This document shows, one piece after another, positions 46,541 through 57,790 of a DNA stretch of 64,000 bases. Source of the DNA: Enterococcus asini ATCC 700915 (GTDB lineage Bacteria; Bacillota; Bacilli; Lactobacillales; Enterococcaceae); contig NZ_ASVU01000001.1 of the NCBI RefSeq assembly GCF_000407365.1, forward strand, positions 1,583,501 through 1,647,500, given 5' to 3'. Positions within the stretch are counted from its first letter, which is position 1. Every line of letters begins with the position of its first letter. Under the pieces are notes generated by a model. It did no database searches, was not told where the DNA came from, and was given only the letters and a program-made list of their open reading frames with translations. Position numbers and translations under genes: made by a program.

Positions 46541-48229
46541 ATGTTACTGGAATTAACCATTGAAAATTTTGCGATTATCGCAAGCCTACATTTGAATTTT
46601 CACCAGGGGATGACCGCTTTAACCGGGGAAACCGGGGCGGGGAAATCGATTATCATCGATGCCATGGGCCTTTTGGCAGGTTCTCGAGGTTCTGTGGACT
46701 ACATTCGTCAAGGAGCAGAACGCTGTCGGTTGGAGGGCATCTTTGATTTGCCAGAGCAACCGGAACTGCGCCTGCTTTTAGATGAGTTAGGGGTAGAAAG
46801 TGAGCCAGGAGATCCTTTGATTTTGCAACGGGATATTTTGCTCAGTGGTAAAAACATCTGCCGGGTCAACGGTCGTAGTATGAACCTAGCCAATCTGCGC
46901 CGCATCGGTAATTTTTTGGTGGACATTCAAGGGCAAAATGAGCATCAGGAGCTTTTGCAAGAAGAACAGCACTTGTCGTTAATCGATGCCTTTGGGGATA
47001 CCTCGTTCCAAAAATTATTAGACCAGTACCGCCAAGATTATGTCGCTTTTCGTGAATTGGAAAAGCGGGTCCATAAGATTCAAACCAACGAGCAGTCTTT
47101 TGTGCAGCGCTTGGATATGTTGCGGTTTCAACAAGAAGAAATCGCCCAAGCTCAACTGGTACCAGAAGAAGAGCAGACCTTAGAAGAAGAGCGTTCGAAG
47201 TTAGCTAATTACCAAAAAATCGTGGACTCTTTAGGGCAAAGCCACCAGATCTTAGGGGAAAGCGACAATACGCCTGTGGATCAAGTGGGGGCGGTGATTG
47301 GGTTATTGGAAGAAGTCGCATACTTAGATGGGGAATACGGGGATATTTTGGAAAATCTTCAAAGTGCCTATTACTTATTGCAAGATGCCAGTGGAGGGAT
47401 TTCCCGCCAGTTGGACTTTTTAGAATTGGACGAAGAACGCTTGGAGACTGTTACCCAGCGTTTGGAACTCATTCGTCAATTGAAGCGCAAATACGGCGAT
47501 TCCATCGAGAAGATTTTGCGCTATTACGAGAAGATTTCCGCAGAGCTAGCAGATTATACGAATTCTGACAATCAATTGGAACAGTTGCAACAAGAGCTGG
47601 ATAAACAAGAACAACACCTTGTCCAACAAGCGGAACAGTTGCACAAAAAACGCAAAAAGCTGGCCCATTCCTTAGAACAAGTCATCTTAAAAGAATTAAA
47701 AGAACTCTATATGGAAAATACTCAGTTTGCCGTTTCCTTCCAAAAAAGTCGTCATTTGACGGAAAACGGCTTTGACGAAGTCGCTTTTTACCTTTCCGCT
47801 AATCCGGGAGAACCATTACGGCCCTTGGTCAAAGTTGCTTCTGGAGGCGAGCTGTCCCGGATTTTACTGGCGCTAAAGACGACCTTCTCCCAAAACCAAG
47901 GGATTACCAGTATTATCTTTGATGAAGTGGATACGGGGGTCAGTGGTCGAGTGGCCCAAGCGATTGCTGAAAAAATCGCCCAAATTGCGAAAAATTCCCA
48001 AGTCCTTTGTATCACCCATTTGCCCCAAGTGGCAGCGGTGGCCGATTATCAATACGAAATCGAAAAAGAAGTGGACAAAGGCCGGACGCATACCAAGGTG
48101 CAACCTTTGACCCCGGAAAAACGGGTGAACGAAATCGCCCGGATGCTCTCCGGTGCAGAAGTCACGCCATTGACCATTGAACATGCTAAAGAGCTTTTGA
48201 GCATGGCCGGACATTTACCAAAAGCATAA
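46541..48229 (+). CDS. recN: DNA repair protein RecN
   Basis: A 562-residue SMC-like ATPase that holds DNA ends at double-strand breaks. Walker A TGETGAGKS near residue 30 and Walker B SIIFDEVDTGVSG near 468 flank two long coiled-coil stretches (about 150-230 and 310-380); SGGELSR is the ABC signature near 430. The ATG at 46541 follows AAGGAGGGG. Confidence 0.96.
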   Translation: MLLELTIENFAIIASLHLNFHQGMTALTGETGAGKSIIIDAMGLLAGSRGSVDYIRQGAERCRLEGIFDLPEQPELRLLLDELGVESEPGDPLILQRDILLSGKNICRVNGRSMNLANLRRIGNFLVDIQGQNEHQELLQEEQHLSLIDAFGDTSFQKLLDQYRQDYVAFRELEKRVHKIQTNEQSFVQRLDMLRFQQEEIAQAQLVPEEEQTLEEERSKLANYQKIVDSLGQSHQILGESDNTPVDQVGAVIGLLEEVAYLDGEYGDILENLQSAYYLLQDASGGISRQLDFLELDEERLETVTQRLELIRQLKRKYGDSIEKILRYYEKISAELADYTNSDNQLEQLQQELDKQEQHLVQQAEQLHKKRKKLAHSLEQVILKELKELYMENTQFAVSFQKSRHLTENGFDEVAFYLSANPGEPLRPLVKVASGGELSRILLALKTTFSQNQGITSIIFDEVDTGVSGRVAQAIAEKIAQIAKNSQVLCITHLPQVAAVADYQYEIEKEVDKGRTHTKVQPLTPEKRVNEIARMLSGAEVTPLTIEHAKELLSMAGHLPKA

Positions 48230-48270
48230 AAAAAGGCTGTTTTGCGTAAGATGCAAAACAGCCTTTTTCT
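48230..48270 (+). terminator. Terminator after recN
   Basis: A perfect 16-base stem, AAAAAGGCTGTTTTGC with a seven-base loop, then T residues. It starts within the recN stop region. Confidence 0.9.
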
Positions 48271-48362
48271 TTGTCGCCGCCTGACTGTCAAGTGTTGCAA
48301 GCGAGCCTTTCCTGACAATTAGTCGGTTGCTTTAATGTTTGAGAGGAAAAAAATTTCCCTGA

Positions 48363-48476
48363 TTACATAATGCTCATGACGGCGGTTAAGACTACACTAC
48401 CGATTGTTAAGATGAGCATCATCCAAATGACGATCTTCGTGATTTTTGAAAACGTGCTACTTTTCTTTTCGTTCAT
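48363..48476 (-). CDS. DUF4044 small membrane protein
   Basis: A 37-residue peptide MNEKKSSTFSKITKIVIW followed by one hydrophobic helix. It fits the DUF4044 family of tiny Lactobacillales proteins with a charged head and a single membrane span. Two starts are possible, ATG 48476 and ATG 48488; the AAAGGATGG ribosome site favours the shorter. Function unknown. It lies downstream of the CorA-type gene on the same strand. Confidence 0.65.
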   Translation of the reverse strand: MNEKKSSTFSKITKIVIWMMLILTIGSVVLTAVMSIM

Positions 48477-48558
48477 TGAGCCATCCATCCTTTGTCCGTG
48501 ATTGCAAGTATCAGTGTACCCGCATTCATAGAATCCTGCAAGCACCCGGCTGAAAAAA

Positions 48559-49515
48559 TCACAAAAGATTCTTTTTTCTTAAATAATGCACCGTTATGAG
48601 ACACAAGACTAAAATTCCTAGCGTAATTAATAAAAAGGCGCCATCTTGATCTGCCAAGGGAATCTTTACATTCATCCCGTAAAGCCCCCCGATAATCGTG
48701 GGAATCGTCAAGACGATGGTTAAAGAGGTCAAGATTTTCATGATATTGTTCAAGTTGTTCGAAACAATGGCGGAAAACGTGTCGGTCATCTGGCTGACCA
48801 ACTTTAGATAAATCCGGGAAGTGGTCATGGACTGACCGGTTTCCACGAGAATATCGTGCAGGTGATTGCGGTAACTGTGCAGTTTGTTAAGATGATCCGC
48901 ATCATAGAGTTCTTTTAGAACTTCGTGATTGGCAGTGGTGGACTCCTCGAAAAAGACCAAGCTCTTTTGGATATCCATTACTTGATAGAGACTTTGGTTT
49001 TCCGTGGCAACTTTGATCTGGGATTCCAGCCGGTTGACTTGTTGGTCGATTTCTTCTAAATGCCGGTTGTAACTATAGGTCAACTCCCATAAGAGGGTCA
49101 AAAAGATATTAACCCGAGGGATCAGATCATTTTCCTTAATCGGTGTGGTCAGGACCTTTTCGAAAAAGGGGGGCTGGTGCTTGGCCACGGTGATCAGCTT
49201 TTTATCCGGCAAAAGAATCAAGGACAAAGGATAGGTATTGTACTGCAAATACCCACTGGCGCTAGTGGTGACAAAGGGAAATTCTAAGACCAAAAGCAAT
49301 GGGCGTTTGGTCGGCTGGCTTTGGCCACCTTCCATCCGGGCAGTTTCCACATCGTCCAAGACAGCGGTCAAATAATCCGTGGGCAAGTGGTAGGTAGCAG
49401 AGGCGGCTTCAATCTCCTGCGGGGTGGGGTTTTCCAAGTGAATCCACGTGACTTCTTCCCCGTCATGGGGGGCTTTTCGCAAGTAATTGCCGTCTAAGGC
49501 ATAATAATCAATCAT
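48559..49515 (-). CDS. corA: CorA-family divalent cation transporter
   Basis: A 318-residue protein with a large soluble N-terminal funnel domain and two C-terminal membrane helices. The pore signature YGMN (in IIGGLYGMNVKIPLADQ) lies between them. The family moves magnesium or, in some branches, cobalt, nickel or zinc; the ion cannot be read from sequence. A strong AAGGAGGAAAATC ribosome site precedes the ATG. Divergent from the dcw cluster. Confidence 0.9.
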   Translation of the reverse strand: MIDYYALDGNYLRKAPHDGEEVTWIHLENPTPQEIEAASATYHLPTDYLTAVLDDVETARMEGGQSQPTKRPLLLVLEFPFVTTSASGYLQYNTYPLSLILLPDKKLITVAKHQPPFFEKVLTTPIKENDLIPRVNIFLTLLWELTYSYNRHLEEIDQQVNRLESQIKVATENQSLYQVMDIQKSLVFFEESTTANHEVLKELYDADHLNKLHSYRNHLHDILVETGQSMTTSRIYLKLVSQMTDTFSAIVSNNLNNIMKILTSLTIVLTIPTIIGGLYGMNVKIPLADQDGAFLLITLGILVLCLITVHYLRKKNLL

Positions 49516-49700
49516 GATTTTCCTCCTTCGTGTATTTTTACTCCTTAAGAAAAACGTGAGAGTCGCAAAAAAACTCTTTAAATCAAGCTTCGAACGGTAT
49601 AAACTTTTAAAAGAACTGAAACAATGGTGTAATGATAATGCAGTATAGTAAATCTAGTTTGAAAACGATGCCTAGCGCTTTCGTTGGAAAGGAACCAACC

Positions 49701-50069
49701 ATGACAACATTTTCACCCATTTTGCTCCTTTGGTATGTATTTCCCATCATCGTCCTTTTTGCCAGTGTCTTTTTGGTCTCGGCCTTATCCCTGAACAAAA
49801 AGTTCCAACTGAAAGGGCCGGACGTGGCTGTTCCTTTTTTGTGGTTTGGGATGCATCAGCTCTCTCAAGCTGCCTTCTCACTGTCCATTTTACCTTATTT
49901 GATCATATCTATCCTGTTTTTAGGCATCCTTTTGGTGGTTTTCCAAGCCTACTATTATGGTGAGATTACTTACAAGCGTTTCTTTAAGATGTTTTGGCGC
50001 TTAACGTTTTTGTTCACCATGTTAACGTATGGACTGCTGATTATTATGGATATTGTCCTTTATCTGTAG
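49701..50069 (+). CDS. DUF3397 membrane protein
   Basis: A 122-residue protein with four membrane segments, beginning [20 protein letters not shown]3397 genes typically stand before mraZ in Lactobacillales, as here. The function is unknown. The ATG at 49701 follows AAAGGAACC. An upstream in-frame start at 49632 has no ribosome site. The 185 bases between it and corA hold only divergent leaders that I can see. Confidence 0.8.
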   Translation: MTTFSPILLLWYVFPIIVLFASVFLVSALSLNKKFQLKGPDVAVPFLWFGMHQLSQAAFSLSILPYLIISILFLGILLVVFQAYYYGEITYKRFFKMFWRLTFLFTMLTYGLLIIMDIVLYL

Positions 50070-50165
50070 GAAAAGGCTTTAAAAAGTCTTTTAAAAGCCT
50101 GCAACAGTCCCGATTTCCCAGATGGTTAAAAAAAGTCAAACAAGTTCCCCTTGTCATTTATAGAA

Positions 50166-50202
50166 AAAGTGGTAGAAAGTGGGGGATTGTGGTAGACTGT
50201 GT
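50166..50202 (+). promoter_or_regulatory. MraZ-box array upstream of mraZ (four 10-base repeats)
   Basis: AAAGTGG-TAG-AAAGTGG-GGG-ATTGTGG-TAG-ACTGTGT gives four units at an exact 10-base period. The Mollicute MraZ box is AAAGTG[T/G] followed by three bases, repeated; two units match it fully and two partly. The array ends 31 bases before the mraZ start, so MraZ very likely controls its own operon here. Confidence 0.8.
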
Positions 50203-50233
50203 ATATCTGGTGGAGACGGGAGGTTATTTGTCG

Positions 50234-50665
50234 ATGTTTATGGGTGAATTTCAACATACGATAGATGCCAAAGGCCGTCTGATTGTGCCATCTAAACTGC
50301 GGGAACAACTAGGCGAGAAGTTCGTCGTGACCCGAGGCTTAGACGGCTGTTTGTTTGGTTATCCCTTATCCGAGTGGGAGAAGCTCGAGGAAAAGCTCAA
50401 TGAGATGCCCTTGGCAAAAAAGGATGCGCGAACTTTCGTGCGTTACTTTTACTCTGCGGCGACCGAGTGCGAAATCGACAAACAGGGCCGAATCAATATT
50501 CCCCAGACCTTGCGTACCCACGCAAACTTGACCAAAAACTGTGTGATCACCGGCGTAGCCAATCGCATAGAAATTTGGGACGAAGAAAAATGGCAATCGT
50601 TTGCTGTCGAAGCTGAAGCAAACTTCGATGCGATTGCTGAATCCATGATAGATTTTGGTTTGTAA
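50234..50665 (+). CDS. mraZ: Transcriptional regulator MraZ
   Basis: A 143-residue protein of two AbrB-like halves: [22 protein letters not shown] and [16 protein letters not shown]. It forms ring oligomers that bind repeated boxes in the dcw promoter. The start is ATG 50234 after GGGAGG; longer frames read through the boxes. First conserved gene of the dcw cluster. Confidence 0.95.
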   Translation: MFMGEFQHTIDAKGRLIVPSKLREQLGEKFVVTRGLDGCLFGYPLSEWEKLEEKLNEMPLAKKDARTFVRYFYSAATECEIDKQGRINIPQTLRTHANLTKNCVITGVANRIEIWDEEKWQSFAVEAEANFDAIAESMIDFGL

Positions 50666-50686
50666 ACTAGAAAGAGGCACATAGCA

Positions 50687-51643
50687 ATGAGCGAGGATTT
50701 TCAACACTATACCGTGATGCTAAAAGAAACAGTGGCAGGGCTGAATGTAAAACCTTCAGGCGTTTATGTGGACTGTACTTTAGGCGGCGGCGGACACAGC
50801 GAATACCTCCTCAGCCAGTTGGATGCGGATGGTCATCTGTATGCCTTTGATCAAGATCAAAAGGCCATCGACCATGCCAAAGTTCGTCTGGCAAAATATG
50901 TGGAATCTGGACAAGTGACGTTCGTTAAAAGCAACTTTCGCTATTTAAAGGAAGCTTTAAGCGCGTATGGGGTCACCAAAGTCGATGGTATCATGTATGA
51001 TTTAGGAGTTTCCTCTCCTCAATTAGACGAAGCCGAACGGGGCTTTAGCTACCACCAAGACGCCCCTTTGGATATGCGCATGGATCAAAGTGCGGATTTT
51101 TCCGCTTACGATGTGATTAATGACTATGAGTACCACCAATTAGTCAAAATCTTCTTCCGTTATGGAGAAGAGAAGTTTTCTAAGCAAATCGCTCGGAAAA
51201 TTGAAGAACATCGGAAAAATCGCCCCATTGAAACTACCGGGGAATTGGTGGAAATCATCAAAGAAGCCATTCCTGCTCCGGCAAGACGTAAGGGGGGGCA
51301 CCCGGCCAAACGGATTTTTCAAGCCGTGCGGATTGCGGTGAACGATGAACTAGGTGCGGTGGAAGATTCCTTAGTCGAGGCCATTGAGCTTTTGGCTGTT
51401 GGCGGACGCATTAGTGTGATTACCTTCCATTCCTTGGAAGACCGCATCGTCAAAACAATTTTTAAAGAATACAGTACCCCTCAAGATTTACCACCGGGCT
51501 TGCCTGTGGTCCCTGAGGAGTATCAACCAATATTGAAAGTAATCAACCGCAAGCCCCTGGTCGCCAGTGAAGGGGAGCTTGAGGAAAACAACCGTTCTCG
51601 CAGTGCCAAGTTGCGAGTAGCGGAAAAGGTAAAAGAGCAGTGA
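50687..51643 (+). CDS. rsmH: 16S rRNA (cytosine1402-N4)-methyltransferase
   Basis: A 318-residue SAM methyltransferase acting on the same base (C1402) as RsmI earlier in this window. [14 protein letters not shown] near 33, [31 protein letters not shown] near 104 and [14 protein letters not shown] near 245 are signatures. The ATG at 50687 follows AAAGAGG. Confidence 0.96.
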   Translation: MSEDFQHYTVMLKETVAGLNVKPSGVYVDCTLGGGGHSEYLLSQLDADGHLYAFDQDQKAIDHAKVRLAKYVESGQVTFVKSNFRYLKEALSAYGVTKVDGIMYDLGVSSPQLDEAERGFSYHQDAPLDMRMDQSADFSAYDVINDYEYHQLVKIFFRYGEEKFSKQIARKIEEHRKNRPIETTGELVEIIKEAIPAPARRKGGHPAKRIFQAVRIAVNDELGAVEDSLVEAIELLAVGGRISVITFHSLEDRIVKTIFKEYSTPQDLPPGLPVVPEEYQPILKVINRKPLVASEGELEENNRSRSAKLRVAEKVKEQ

Positions 51644-51659
51644 GAGGGAGCGTCGTCAC

Positions 51660-52058
51660 ATGGCAGAAGTAAAGATTCAAGAGTATGACTATCACTACGA
51701 AGCAGACCCAAAACAGGACCTGCCCTTTGAAACGCCACCGAAGCGTCCGGACATTGTTCGCATTCCCGCTTCACCTGCTAGGCGCTTAAAGCGAGTTAGT
51801 CGTTTAGAAAAACTGATTGGTAGCTTACTCGTAGTAGCGATGATTGCTCTTGCTGTTTTAACGATTTACGTGCGCACGGATATCAGTCAATTGGAACACG
51901 AGATTTCTCAAATCGAAGCCGAATCTGGCCAAAAAGCGGAAGAAAAAGTCCGTTTGGAGCAAGAAAAGGCCGAACTTTCCAAGACAGAGCGCATCAAAGA
52001 GATTGCCGAAAAGCAAGGCTTAAAAATCAACGATGACAATTTGAGGACAGTGAAGTAA
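51660..52058 (+). CDS. ftsL: Cell division protein FtsL
   Basis: A 132-residue bitopic protein: cytoplasmic head (1-50), one membrane helix (about 55-72) and an outside coiled coil (ISQLEHEISQIEAESGQKAEEKVRLEQEKAEL). It joins DivIB and DivIC at the septum. Its stop is directly followed by the PBP start. Confidence 0.9.
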   Translation: MAEVKIQEYDYHYEADPKQDLPFETPPKRPDIVRIPASPARRLKRVSRLEKLIGSLLVVAMIALAVLTIYVRTDISQLEHEISQIEAESGQKAEEKVRLEQEKAELSKTERIKEIAEKQGLKINDDNLRTVK

Positions 52059-54254
52059 ATGCGTTTTAACCGAATCAGAAATTATTTTCGCAAAAAAAAT
52101 TCCACACCCAAGGGCAATCGCAAAAAAGTAGGGATTCTTCTCTTTGCTACGAGTTTTGGATTGCTCTTTTTGTTTGCCATTCGCTTGGGTTATATCGTGT
52201 TTGGCGGACAGATTGGGGAGGAATCGTTAAAGGAATGGACCGATGATCTCTATCAAGGATCGAAAGTGGTCCAAGCAAAACGAGGCACGATTTACGATCG
52301 CAATGGCGTAGTAATCGCTGAAGATGCTACTTCCTATTCGATCTTTATCGTCTTGAGTGATACCTATGTCTCCGGCAAGAAAAAACTCTACGCTCAGGAA
52401 AAAGACTTCGAAACCATTGGGGAAGTCTTTGCTTCTGAGTTAGGCTCGAAAAAAGAAAACGTGGTAAAGGTTTTAGAAAACGGCGTTAAAAACAAAGCCT
52501 TTCAAGTGGAGTTTAGCAGTGAGACGAAAAATCTGACTTTAGAAGCTAAGCAAAACTTAGAACAGATCTTTGAGAAAAAAGGACTGGCTGGTCTTTATTT
52601 CAATGAGCATCCTAATCGGATTTATCCAAACGGGGTCTTTTCTTCCCACTTTATCGGGTACACCGATACGGATACGAAGGACGGCTCCGAAAGCCTAGTA
52701 GGGAAAATGGGCTTAGAGGCTGCTTACGATGATATCTTAAAAGGGACAGATGGAAAGATCGTCTACCAACAAGACAATTTCCAAAATCCATTGCCAGGAA
52801 CGGTGGCAGAAGAGACTCCGGCCAAAGATGGTCAGGACATTTACACCACTTTGGACAGTCGCTTGCAGTCTTATTTGGAAACTCTAATGGATGCTACTTT
52901 TGAGGAATACAAACCAGAAGACATGACCGCCATGTTGGTGGAAGCGAAAACTGGAGAAATCCTCTCCATGGCACAGCGCCCAACTTTTAACCCGGAAACC
53001 AAGGAAGGCTTGGACGATAGCTCCACTTGGATGAACCTCTTAGTCGAAGATCATTACGAGCCAGGTTCCACTATGAAATTAATGACTACGGCTGCGGCGA
53101 TTGATGAAGGAATCTTTGATGAAAATGAAACCTTCGTCTCCGGCTCGATTAAAATCGGTGATACCACCATTCGTGACCACGACTTAGGGGAAAAAGGTAT
53201 CTTGACCATGCGACAAGCTCTGTCTTGGTCTTCCAACGTGGGGATGGTAACCTTACAACAACGGATGAAGAAAGTTTGGCCTCAGTATTTGCAACAATTT
53301 GGCTTTGGTCAAAGCACTTACTCTGGTCTATATGGGGAAAATGCCGGTAGTTTACCGACCGACAATTCAGTGGACCAAGCCATGAGTTCCTTTGGTCAAG
53401 CGGTGAACGTGACCAATTTCCAAATGATGCGGGCCTTTACAGCGATTGCCAACGACGGCAAAATGCTGCAACCTCAATACATTTCCAAAATTGTGAACAC
53501 TGAAACCAACAAAGAAAAAGTCTTCCAAAGTGAAGTGGTGGGCAATCCCGTCTCTGCTAGCGCCGCGCAAAAAGTGCGGGAATACATGGTGGATGTCACT
53601 CAAAGTCCGAATTACGGTTCTGCTTATGGCGTTTACTCCGTAGATGACTACAATATCAGTGCCAAAACCGGTACCGCTCAGATTTATGATGAAAGCACAG
53701 GTACTTATTCTTCCAGTGGTACCGACTACTTGTACTCCATCGTGGAGATGATTCCGGCGGAAGAGCCTGAGTACATCTTGTACATGACGATTAAGAAACC
53801 GGAAGAGTGGAGTCAAAAAGCCCTAGGAAATATCGGAAACCCATTGTTGAAACGAGCGATGGACTTAAAGGAAAACGAAGCGGCGACTCCTGATGACAAA
53901 GAAGAAGAGCAGATTACGGTAGCAGACTATCGCGAGTTAGAAGTGGATACTGCGGCAGCAGACGCCGCTCGCTCTGGATTAATGCCTGTGGTTATCGGTA
54001 CTGGGGATAAGGTGGCAGAACAGTCTACCGCTCATGGTACCCAGTTGTTACCGTCTGAAAAATTATTGTTAAAAACCGATGGCGACCAGTTCTATATGCC
54101 AGATGTCACCGGTTGGTCCAAGGCTGATTTAATGAAGTTGGGCAAGTTGTTTAATGTGGAAGTGAAATTTGAAGGGGAGGGCTACTGCGTCAGTCAGAGT
54201 CTGAAACCTTACGAAGCACTTTCCGACACCCCGCTGACTTTCACCTTAGAATAG
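52059..54254 (+). CDS. pbpX: Division-specific class B penicillin-binding protein (PBP2x/FtsI type)
   Basis: A 731-residue septal transpeptidase. One membrane helix (about 24-45), the dimerisation domain, and the transpeptidase with SxxK in GSTMKL near 338, SxN in SWSSNVG near 393 and KTG in SAKTGTAQ near 536. A C-terminal PASTA-like repeat region follows ([18 protein letters not shown]). It cross-links septal peptidoglycan and is a beta-lactam target. It is the dcw-encoded PBP, called pbpC in some enterococci. Confidence 0.93.
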   Translation: MRFNRIRNYFRKKNSTPKGNRKKVGILLFATSFGLLFLFAIRLGYIVFGGQIGEESLKEWTDDLYQGSKVVQAKRGTIYDRNGVVIAEDATSYSIFIVLSDTYVSGKKKLYAQEKDFETIGEVFASELGSKKENVVKVLENGVKNKAFQVEFSSETKNLTLEAKQNLEQIFEKKGLAGLYFNEHPNRIYPNGVFSSHFIGYTDTDTKDGSESLVGKMGLEAAYDDILKGTDGKIVYQQDNFQNPLPGTVAEETPAKDGQDIYTTLDSRLQSYLETLMDATFEEYKPEDMTAMLVEAKTGEILSMAQRPTFNPETKEGLDDSSTWMNLLVEDHYEPGSTMKLMTTAAAIDEGIFDENETFVSGSIKIGDTTIRDHDLGEKGILTMRQALSWSSNVGMVTLQQRMKKVWPQYLQQFGFGQSTYSGLYGENAGSLPTDNSVDQAMSSFGQAVNVTNFQMMRAFTAIANDGKMLQPQYISKIVNTETNKEKVFQSEVVGNPVSASAAQKVREYMVDVTQSPNYGSAYGVYSVDDYNISAKTGTAQIYDESTGTYSSSGTDYLYSIVEMIPAEEPEYILYMTIKKPEEWSQKALGNIGNPLLKRAMDLKENEAATPDDKEEEQITVADYRELEVDTAAADAARSGLMPVVIGTGDKVAEQSTAHGTQLLPSEKLLLKTDGDQFYMPDVTGWSKADLMKLGKLFNVEVKFEGEGYCVSQSLKPYEALSDTPLTFTLE

Positions 54255-54282
54255 AAGTAAATTATTGAGGAGTTTTGAAAAA

Positions 54283-55245
54283 ATGGAATGGACAAAGATG
54301 ATCATCCCCGTAGTGAGTAGTTTTGCGATGACCTTTTCCGTAATGCCGCTATTTATCGGGTATTTTCGGATGAAGCAATTCGGTCAAGAAATTCGTGAGG
54401 AAGGACCGAAATGGCACAATGCAAAAGCCGGTACCCCGACCATGGGAGGCGTTGTCTTCCTAGTGGCAACTTTATTAACCGGTATTTGGGTAGCAGCTTG
54501 GCAAAATCAATTGACGCCAACGTTGTTTATCCTGCTGTTCATCATGGGTCTATACGGTGCTCTAGGCTTTGCCGATGATTTTATTAAAATCTTTAAAAAG
54601 CAAAATGAAGGGCTGACTTCCCGACAAAAATTGATTGGCCAAATCATTGGTGGTGTTATCTTTTACATCGTCTACGTCATGGATGGCAATAGCAATTCCC
54701 TGAATGTCTTCGGTTTTGACTTACATCTGTCTTATGTCTATGGTTTGTTTGTTCTGTTTTGGGTAGTCGGGTTTTCCAACGCTACTAACCTTACTGATGG
54801 CATCGACGGGTTGATGTCTGGTCTGGGGATCATCTCCTTTGCCACCTATGGCATTATCGCTTTTCATCAGCAACAATTTGACGTATTATTGATTTGCTTA
54901 AGTGTGATCGGTGGTCTCTTGGGCTTTTTCCCTTACAACCACAAACCGGCAAAAATCTTTATGGGGGATGTAGGCTCCCTAGCTTTAGGGGGACTGTTAG
55001 CGGCCATTTCCATCTTGCTTCATCAAGAGTGGACCTTACTGTTAATCGGTTTGATCTATGTTTGTGAAACCGCCAGTGTAATGCTTCAAGTGACTTCCTT
55101 TAAACTGACGGGAAAACGCCTGTTTAAAATGTCGCCGATTCATCATCACTTTGAAATGAGCGGCTGGAGTGAGTGGAAGATCGATATCACTTTCTGGCTA
55201 ATCGCTTGTGCCACTGCCGTGATCACACTGTTAATCGTCTTGTAG
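54283..55245 (+). CDS. mraY: Phospho-N-acetylmuramoyl-pentapeptide transferase
   Basis: A 320-residue, ten-helix membrane enzyme that forms lipid I from UDP-MurNAc-pentapeptide and undecaprenyl phosphate. [14 protein letters not shown] near 43, GFADDFIK near 92, [12 protein letters not shown] near 170, and the metal/His motif MSPIHHHFE near 286 are present. The ATG at 54283 follows TTGAGGAG; the TTG at 54265 is part of the ribosome site. Confidence 0.96.
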   Translation: MEWTKMIIPVVSSFAMTFSVMPLFIGYFRMKQFGQEIREEGPKWHNAKAGTPTMGGVVFLVATLLTGIWVAAWQNQLTPTLFILLFIMGLYGALGFADDFIKIFKKQNEGLTSRQKLIGQIIGGVIFYIVYVMDGNSNSLNVFGFDLHLSYVYGLFVLFWVVGFSNATNLTDGIDGLMSGLGIISFATYGIIAFHQQQFDVLLICLSVIGGLLGFFPYNHKPAKIFMGDVGSLALGGLLAAISILLHQEWTLLLIGLIYVCETASVMLQVTSFKLTGKRLFKMSPIHHHFEMSGWSEWKIDITFWLIACATAVITLLIVL

Positions 55246-55259
55246 GAGCTGAATAGAGA

Positions 55260-56618
55260 ATGAAACAAATTACCAAATACCAAAACCAAAAAGTTCTTGT
55301 GCTAGGATTAGCGAAGAGTGGATTCAGTGCGGCCAAATTATTACATGATTTGGGCGCACTGGTGACCGTCAATGACGGCAAACCCTTCGAAGAAAATCCT
55401 ATGGCACAGGATCTTTTGTCGTTAGGGGTTAAAGTCATTACCGGTAGTCATCCGATTGAATTATTGGACGAGGACTTTTCCTTGATGGTGAAAAATCCCG
55501 GGATTCCTTACGACCAACCTTTAGTCAAAAAAGCGTTGGAAAAAGGCATTCCCGTGATCACCGAAGTGGAGTTGGCCTATGAAATCGCCGAATGCCCGAT
55601 TATCGGTATCACCGGTACTAATGGGAAAACTACTACCACCACGATGATTGCAGAAATCTTGAACCGAGGCATGAAAGAAGGGCAAGCGCGCCTTTCCGGT
55701 AATATCGGCTTTCCTGCTAGTTCGGTGGCTCAAGAAGCGCAACCAGAGGACAAATTGGTTATGGAGCTGTCTAGTTTCCAACTAATGGGCATCCAAACCT
55801 TCCATCCTAAAGTGGCTGTGATTACCAACCTGTTTTCCGCTCATTTAGACTATCACGGTAGCCGAGAAGAGTACGTGAAAGCGAAATGGCACATTCAACA
55901 AAATATGACCTCAGAAGATACTTTGATTCTAAATTGGAAACAAGCGGAATTACGGTCATTAGCTGAACAGACTAAAGCTCAAGTCTTGCCATTTTCTTCT
56001 GAAGAGAAAGTAGCCGGGGCCTACTTACTAGATGGCAACCTCTGCTTTAAAGAAGAAGTCTTAATGCCCGCCAGTGAACTAGGTGTGCCGGGGGTTCACA
56101 ATATTGAAAATGCCTTGGCAGCAATTTGTGTGGCGAAAACCCAAGGAATTGCAAATGAGGCCATTGTGGCGGCTTTAACTAGCTTCACCGGGGTTCCTCA
56201 CCGCACACAATTTGTGGCAAAAATCAATGAACGCCTGTTTTACAATGACTCCAAAGCGACCAATATTTTGGCAACGGAAATGGCTTTAGGTGGTTTCGAC
56301 CCAAGTAAGTTGATTTTGTTAGCCGGGGGATTGGACCGAGGAAATTCCTTTGATGATTTAATTCCTTCTTTGGAAGGCGTGAAAGCAGTGATTCTCTTTG
56401 GGGAAACAAAAGAAAAATTAGCGGATGCGGCGCAAAAAGCGGGCATTACCGAAATTCACTTCACGGAAAATGCGGAAACCGCTGTACCGGTGGCTTATGA
56501 AATCAGCCAACCTGGAGATGCAATTTTATTATCACCAGCCAATGCCTCTTGGGATCAATACAAGAATTTTGAAATCCGCGGGGATCGTTACATGGCAGCA
56601 GTCCGGGCTTTGTCATAA
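55260..56618 (+). CDS. murD: UDP-N-acetylmuramoylalanine--D-glutamate ligase
   Basis: A 452-residue Mur ligase adding D-Glu to UDP-MurNAc-L-Ala. The ATP loop [14 protein letters not shown] lies near residue 117, [22 protein letters not shown] near 315, and [21 protein letters not shown] near 423. The N-terminal Rossmann-like fold starts [15 protein letters not shown]. Confidence 0.96.
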   Translation: MKQITKYQNQKVLVLGLAKSGFSAAKLLHDLGALVTVNDGKPFEENPMAQDLLSLGVKVITGSHPIELLDEDFSLMVKNPGIPYDQPLVKKALEKGIPVITEVELAYEIAECPIIGITGTNGKTTTTTMIAEILNRGMKEGQARLSGNIGFPASSVAQEAQPEDKLVMELSSFQLMGIQTFHPKVAVITNLFSAHLDYHGSREEYVKAKWHIQQNMTSEDTLILNWKQAELRSLAEQTKAQVLPFSSEEKVAGAYLLDGNLCFKEEVLMPASELGVPGVHNIENALAAICVAKTQGIANEAIVAALTSFTGVPHRTQFVAKINERLFYNDSKATNILATEMALGGFDPSKLILLAGGLDRGNSFDDLIPSLEGVKAVILFGETKEKLADAAQKAGITEIHFTENAETAVPVAYEISQPGDAILLSPANASWDQYKNFEIRGDRYMAAVRALS

Positions 56619-56659
56619 GACATATGCCTACGAATACTTTGTAGAAATGAGCGAGTAAT

Positions 56660-57766
56660 GTGAAAATTTTAGTAACCGGAGGCGGCACAGGTGGGCATAT
56701 TTATCCCGCTTTGGCCTATGTAGATTATGTGAAACAAAGCGATCCCACGGCGGAATTCATGTACGTGGGGGCCAAGCGGGGGTTGGAAAATAAAATTCTG
56801 CCACCAACGGGCATTCCTTTTAAAACATTGGAGATTCAAGGGTTTAAACGGAGCTTGAACTTAGCTGCTACAAAGGACAATTTAAAAACCGTGCAGCTTT
56901 TCTTAAAGAGCATTCAAGAAGCCAAAGCCATCGTCAAAGAGTTTGCTCCTGACGTGGTGATTGGTACTGGGGGCTATGCCTCTGGCGCGGTGGTCTATGC
57001 GGCGGCCAAGTTGAAGATTCCGACGATTATCCATGAACAAAACAGTGTGCCTGGTGTGACCAATAAGTTTTTGAGTCGCTTCGTTAATAAAATTGCCGTA
57101 GCTTTTCCTGACGCGGCGGGGCATTTTCCTAAAGAGAAAACTGCATTAGTGGGAAATCCCCGGGCAACCTCTGTGGTAACCGTGACTCCTTCTGAAATTC
57201 TTAGGGACTATCAATTGGACCCGCAAAAACCTACCGTCTTAATTTTTGGGGGCAGCCAAGGAGCTTATCGTTTAAATCAAGCGATGTTGGAAGCTTTCCC
57301 GCTATTTCACGGAAAGGATTACCAAGTGCTTTATGCCTCCGGAGATCGCTATTATGCAGAGATCAAAGAGCAAAAAATTGACTGGAGTCAGTTGCCAAAT
57401 GTCAGCGTACAACCGTACATTGACAAAATGGCAGAAGTCATGATTAATTGCCAACTGCTAATCGGCCGGGCAGGAGCGACATCCATTGCGGAATTTACCG
57501 CATTGGGCTTGCCGGCAATTTTGATTCCTAGTCCTCACGTGACCAATGACCAACAAACCAAAAATGCGCAAAGTTTGGTAAAAGCTGGCGCAGTGAAAAT
57601 GCTGACGGATGCCGAACTGAATGGTAAATTACTCGTAGATACAATCGACGAGATTATGCAAGATGACCCGCTTCGTAAGCAAATGGCCCAAGCATCGAAA
57701 AAAGAAGGAATTCCCGATGCTAGTCAGCGCTTGCATGCTTTGGTTAACGAGCTGACGAAAAAATAA
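56660..57766 (+). CDS. murG: Lipid II synthase (MurG)
   Basis: A 368-residue GT28 glycosyltransferase adding GlcNAc to lipid [15 protein letters not shown] near residue 6, [10 protein letters not shown] near 99, HEQNSVPG near 124, and [11 protein letters not shown] near 194. The start is GTG 56660; the ribosome site is weak (GAGCGAG), suggesting low or coupled translation. Confidence 0.95.
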   Translation: MKILVTGGGTGGHIYPALAYVDYVKQSDPTAEFMYVGAKRGLENKILPPTGIPFKTLEIQGFKRSLNLAATKDNLKTVQLFLKSIQEAKAIVKEFAPDVVIGTGGYASGAVVYAAAKLKIPTIIHEQNSVPGVTNKFLSRFVNKIAVAFPDAAGHFPKEKTALVGNPRATSVVTVTPSEILRDYQLDPQKPTVLIFGGSQGAYRLNQAMLEAFPLFHGKDYQVLYASGDRYYAEIKEQKIDWSQLPNVSVQPYIDKMAEVMINCQLLIGRAGATSIAEFTALGLPAILIPSPHVTNDQQTKNAQSLVKAGAVKMLTDAELNGKLLVDTIDEIMQDDPLRKQMAQASKKEGIPDASQRLHALVNELTKK

Positions 57767-57790
57767 GATACAGGAACAGTAAAGGCGGTG

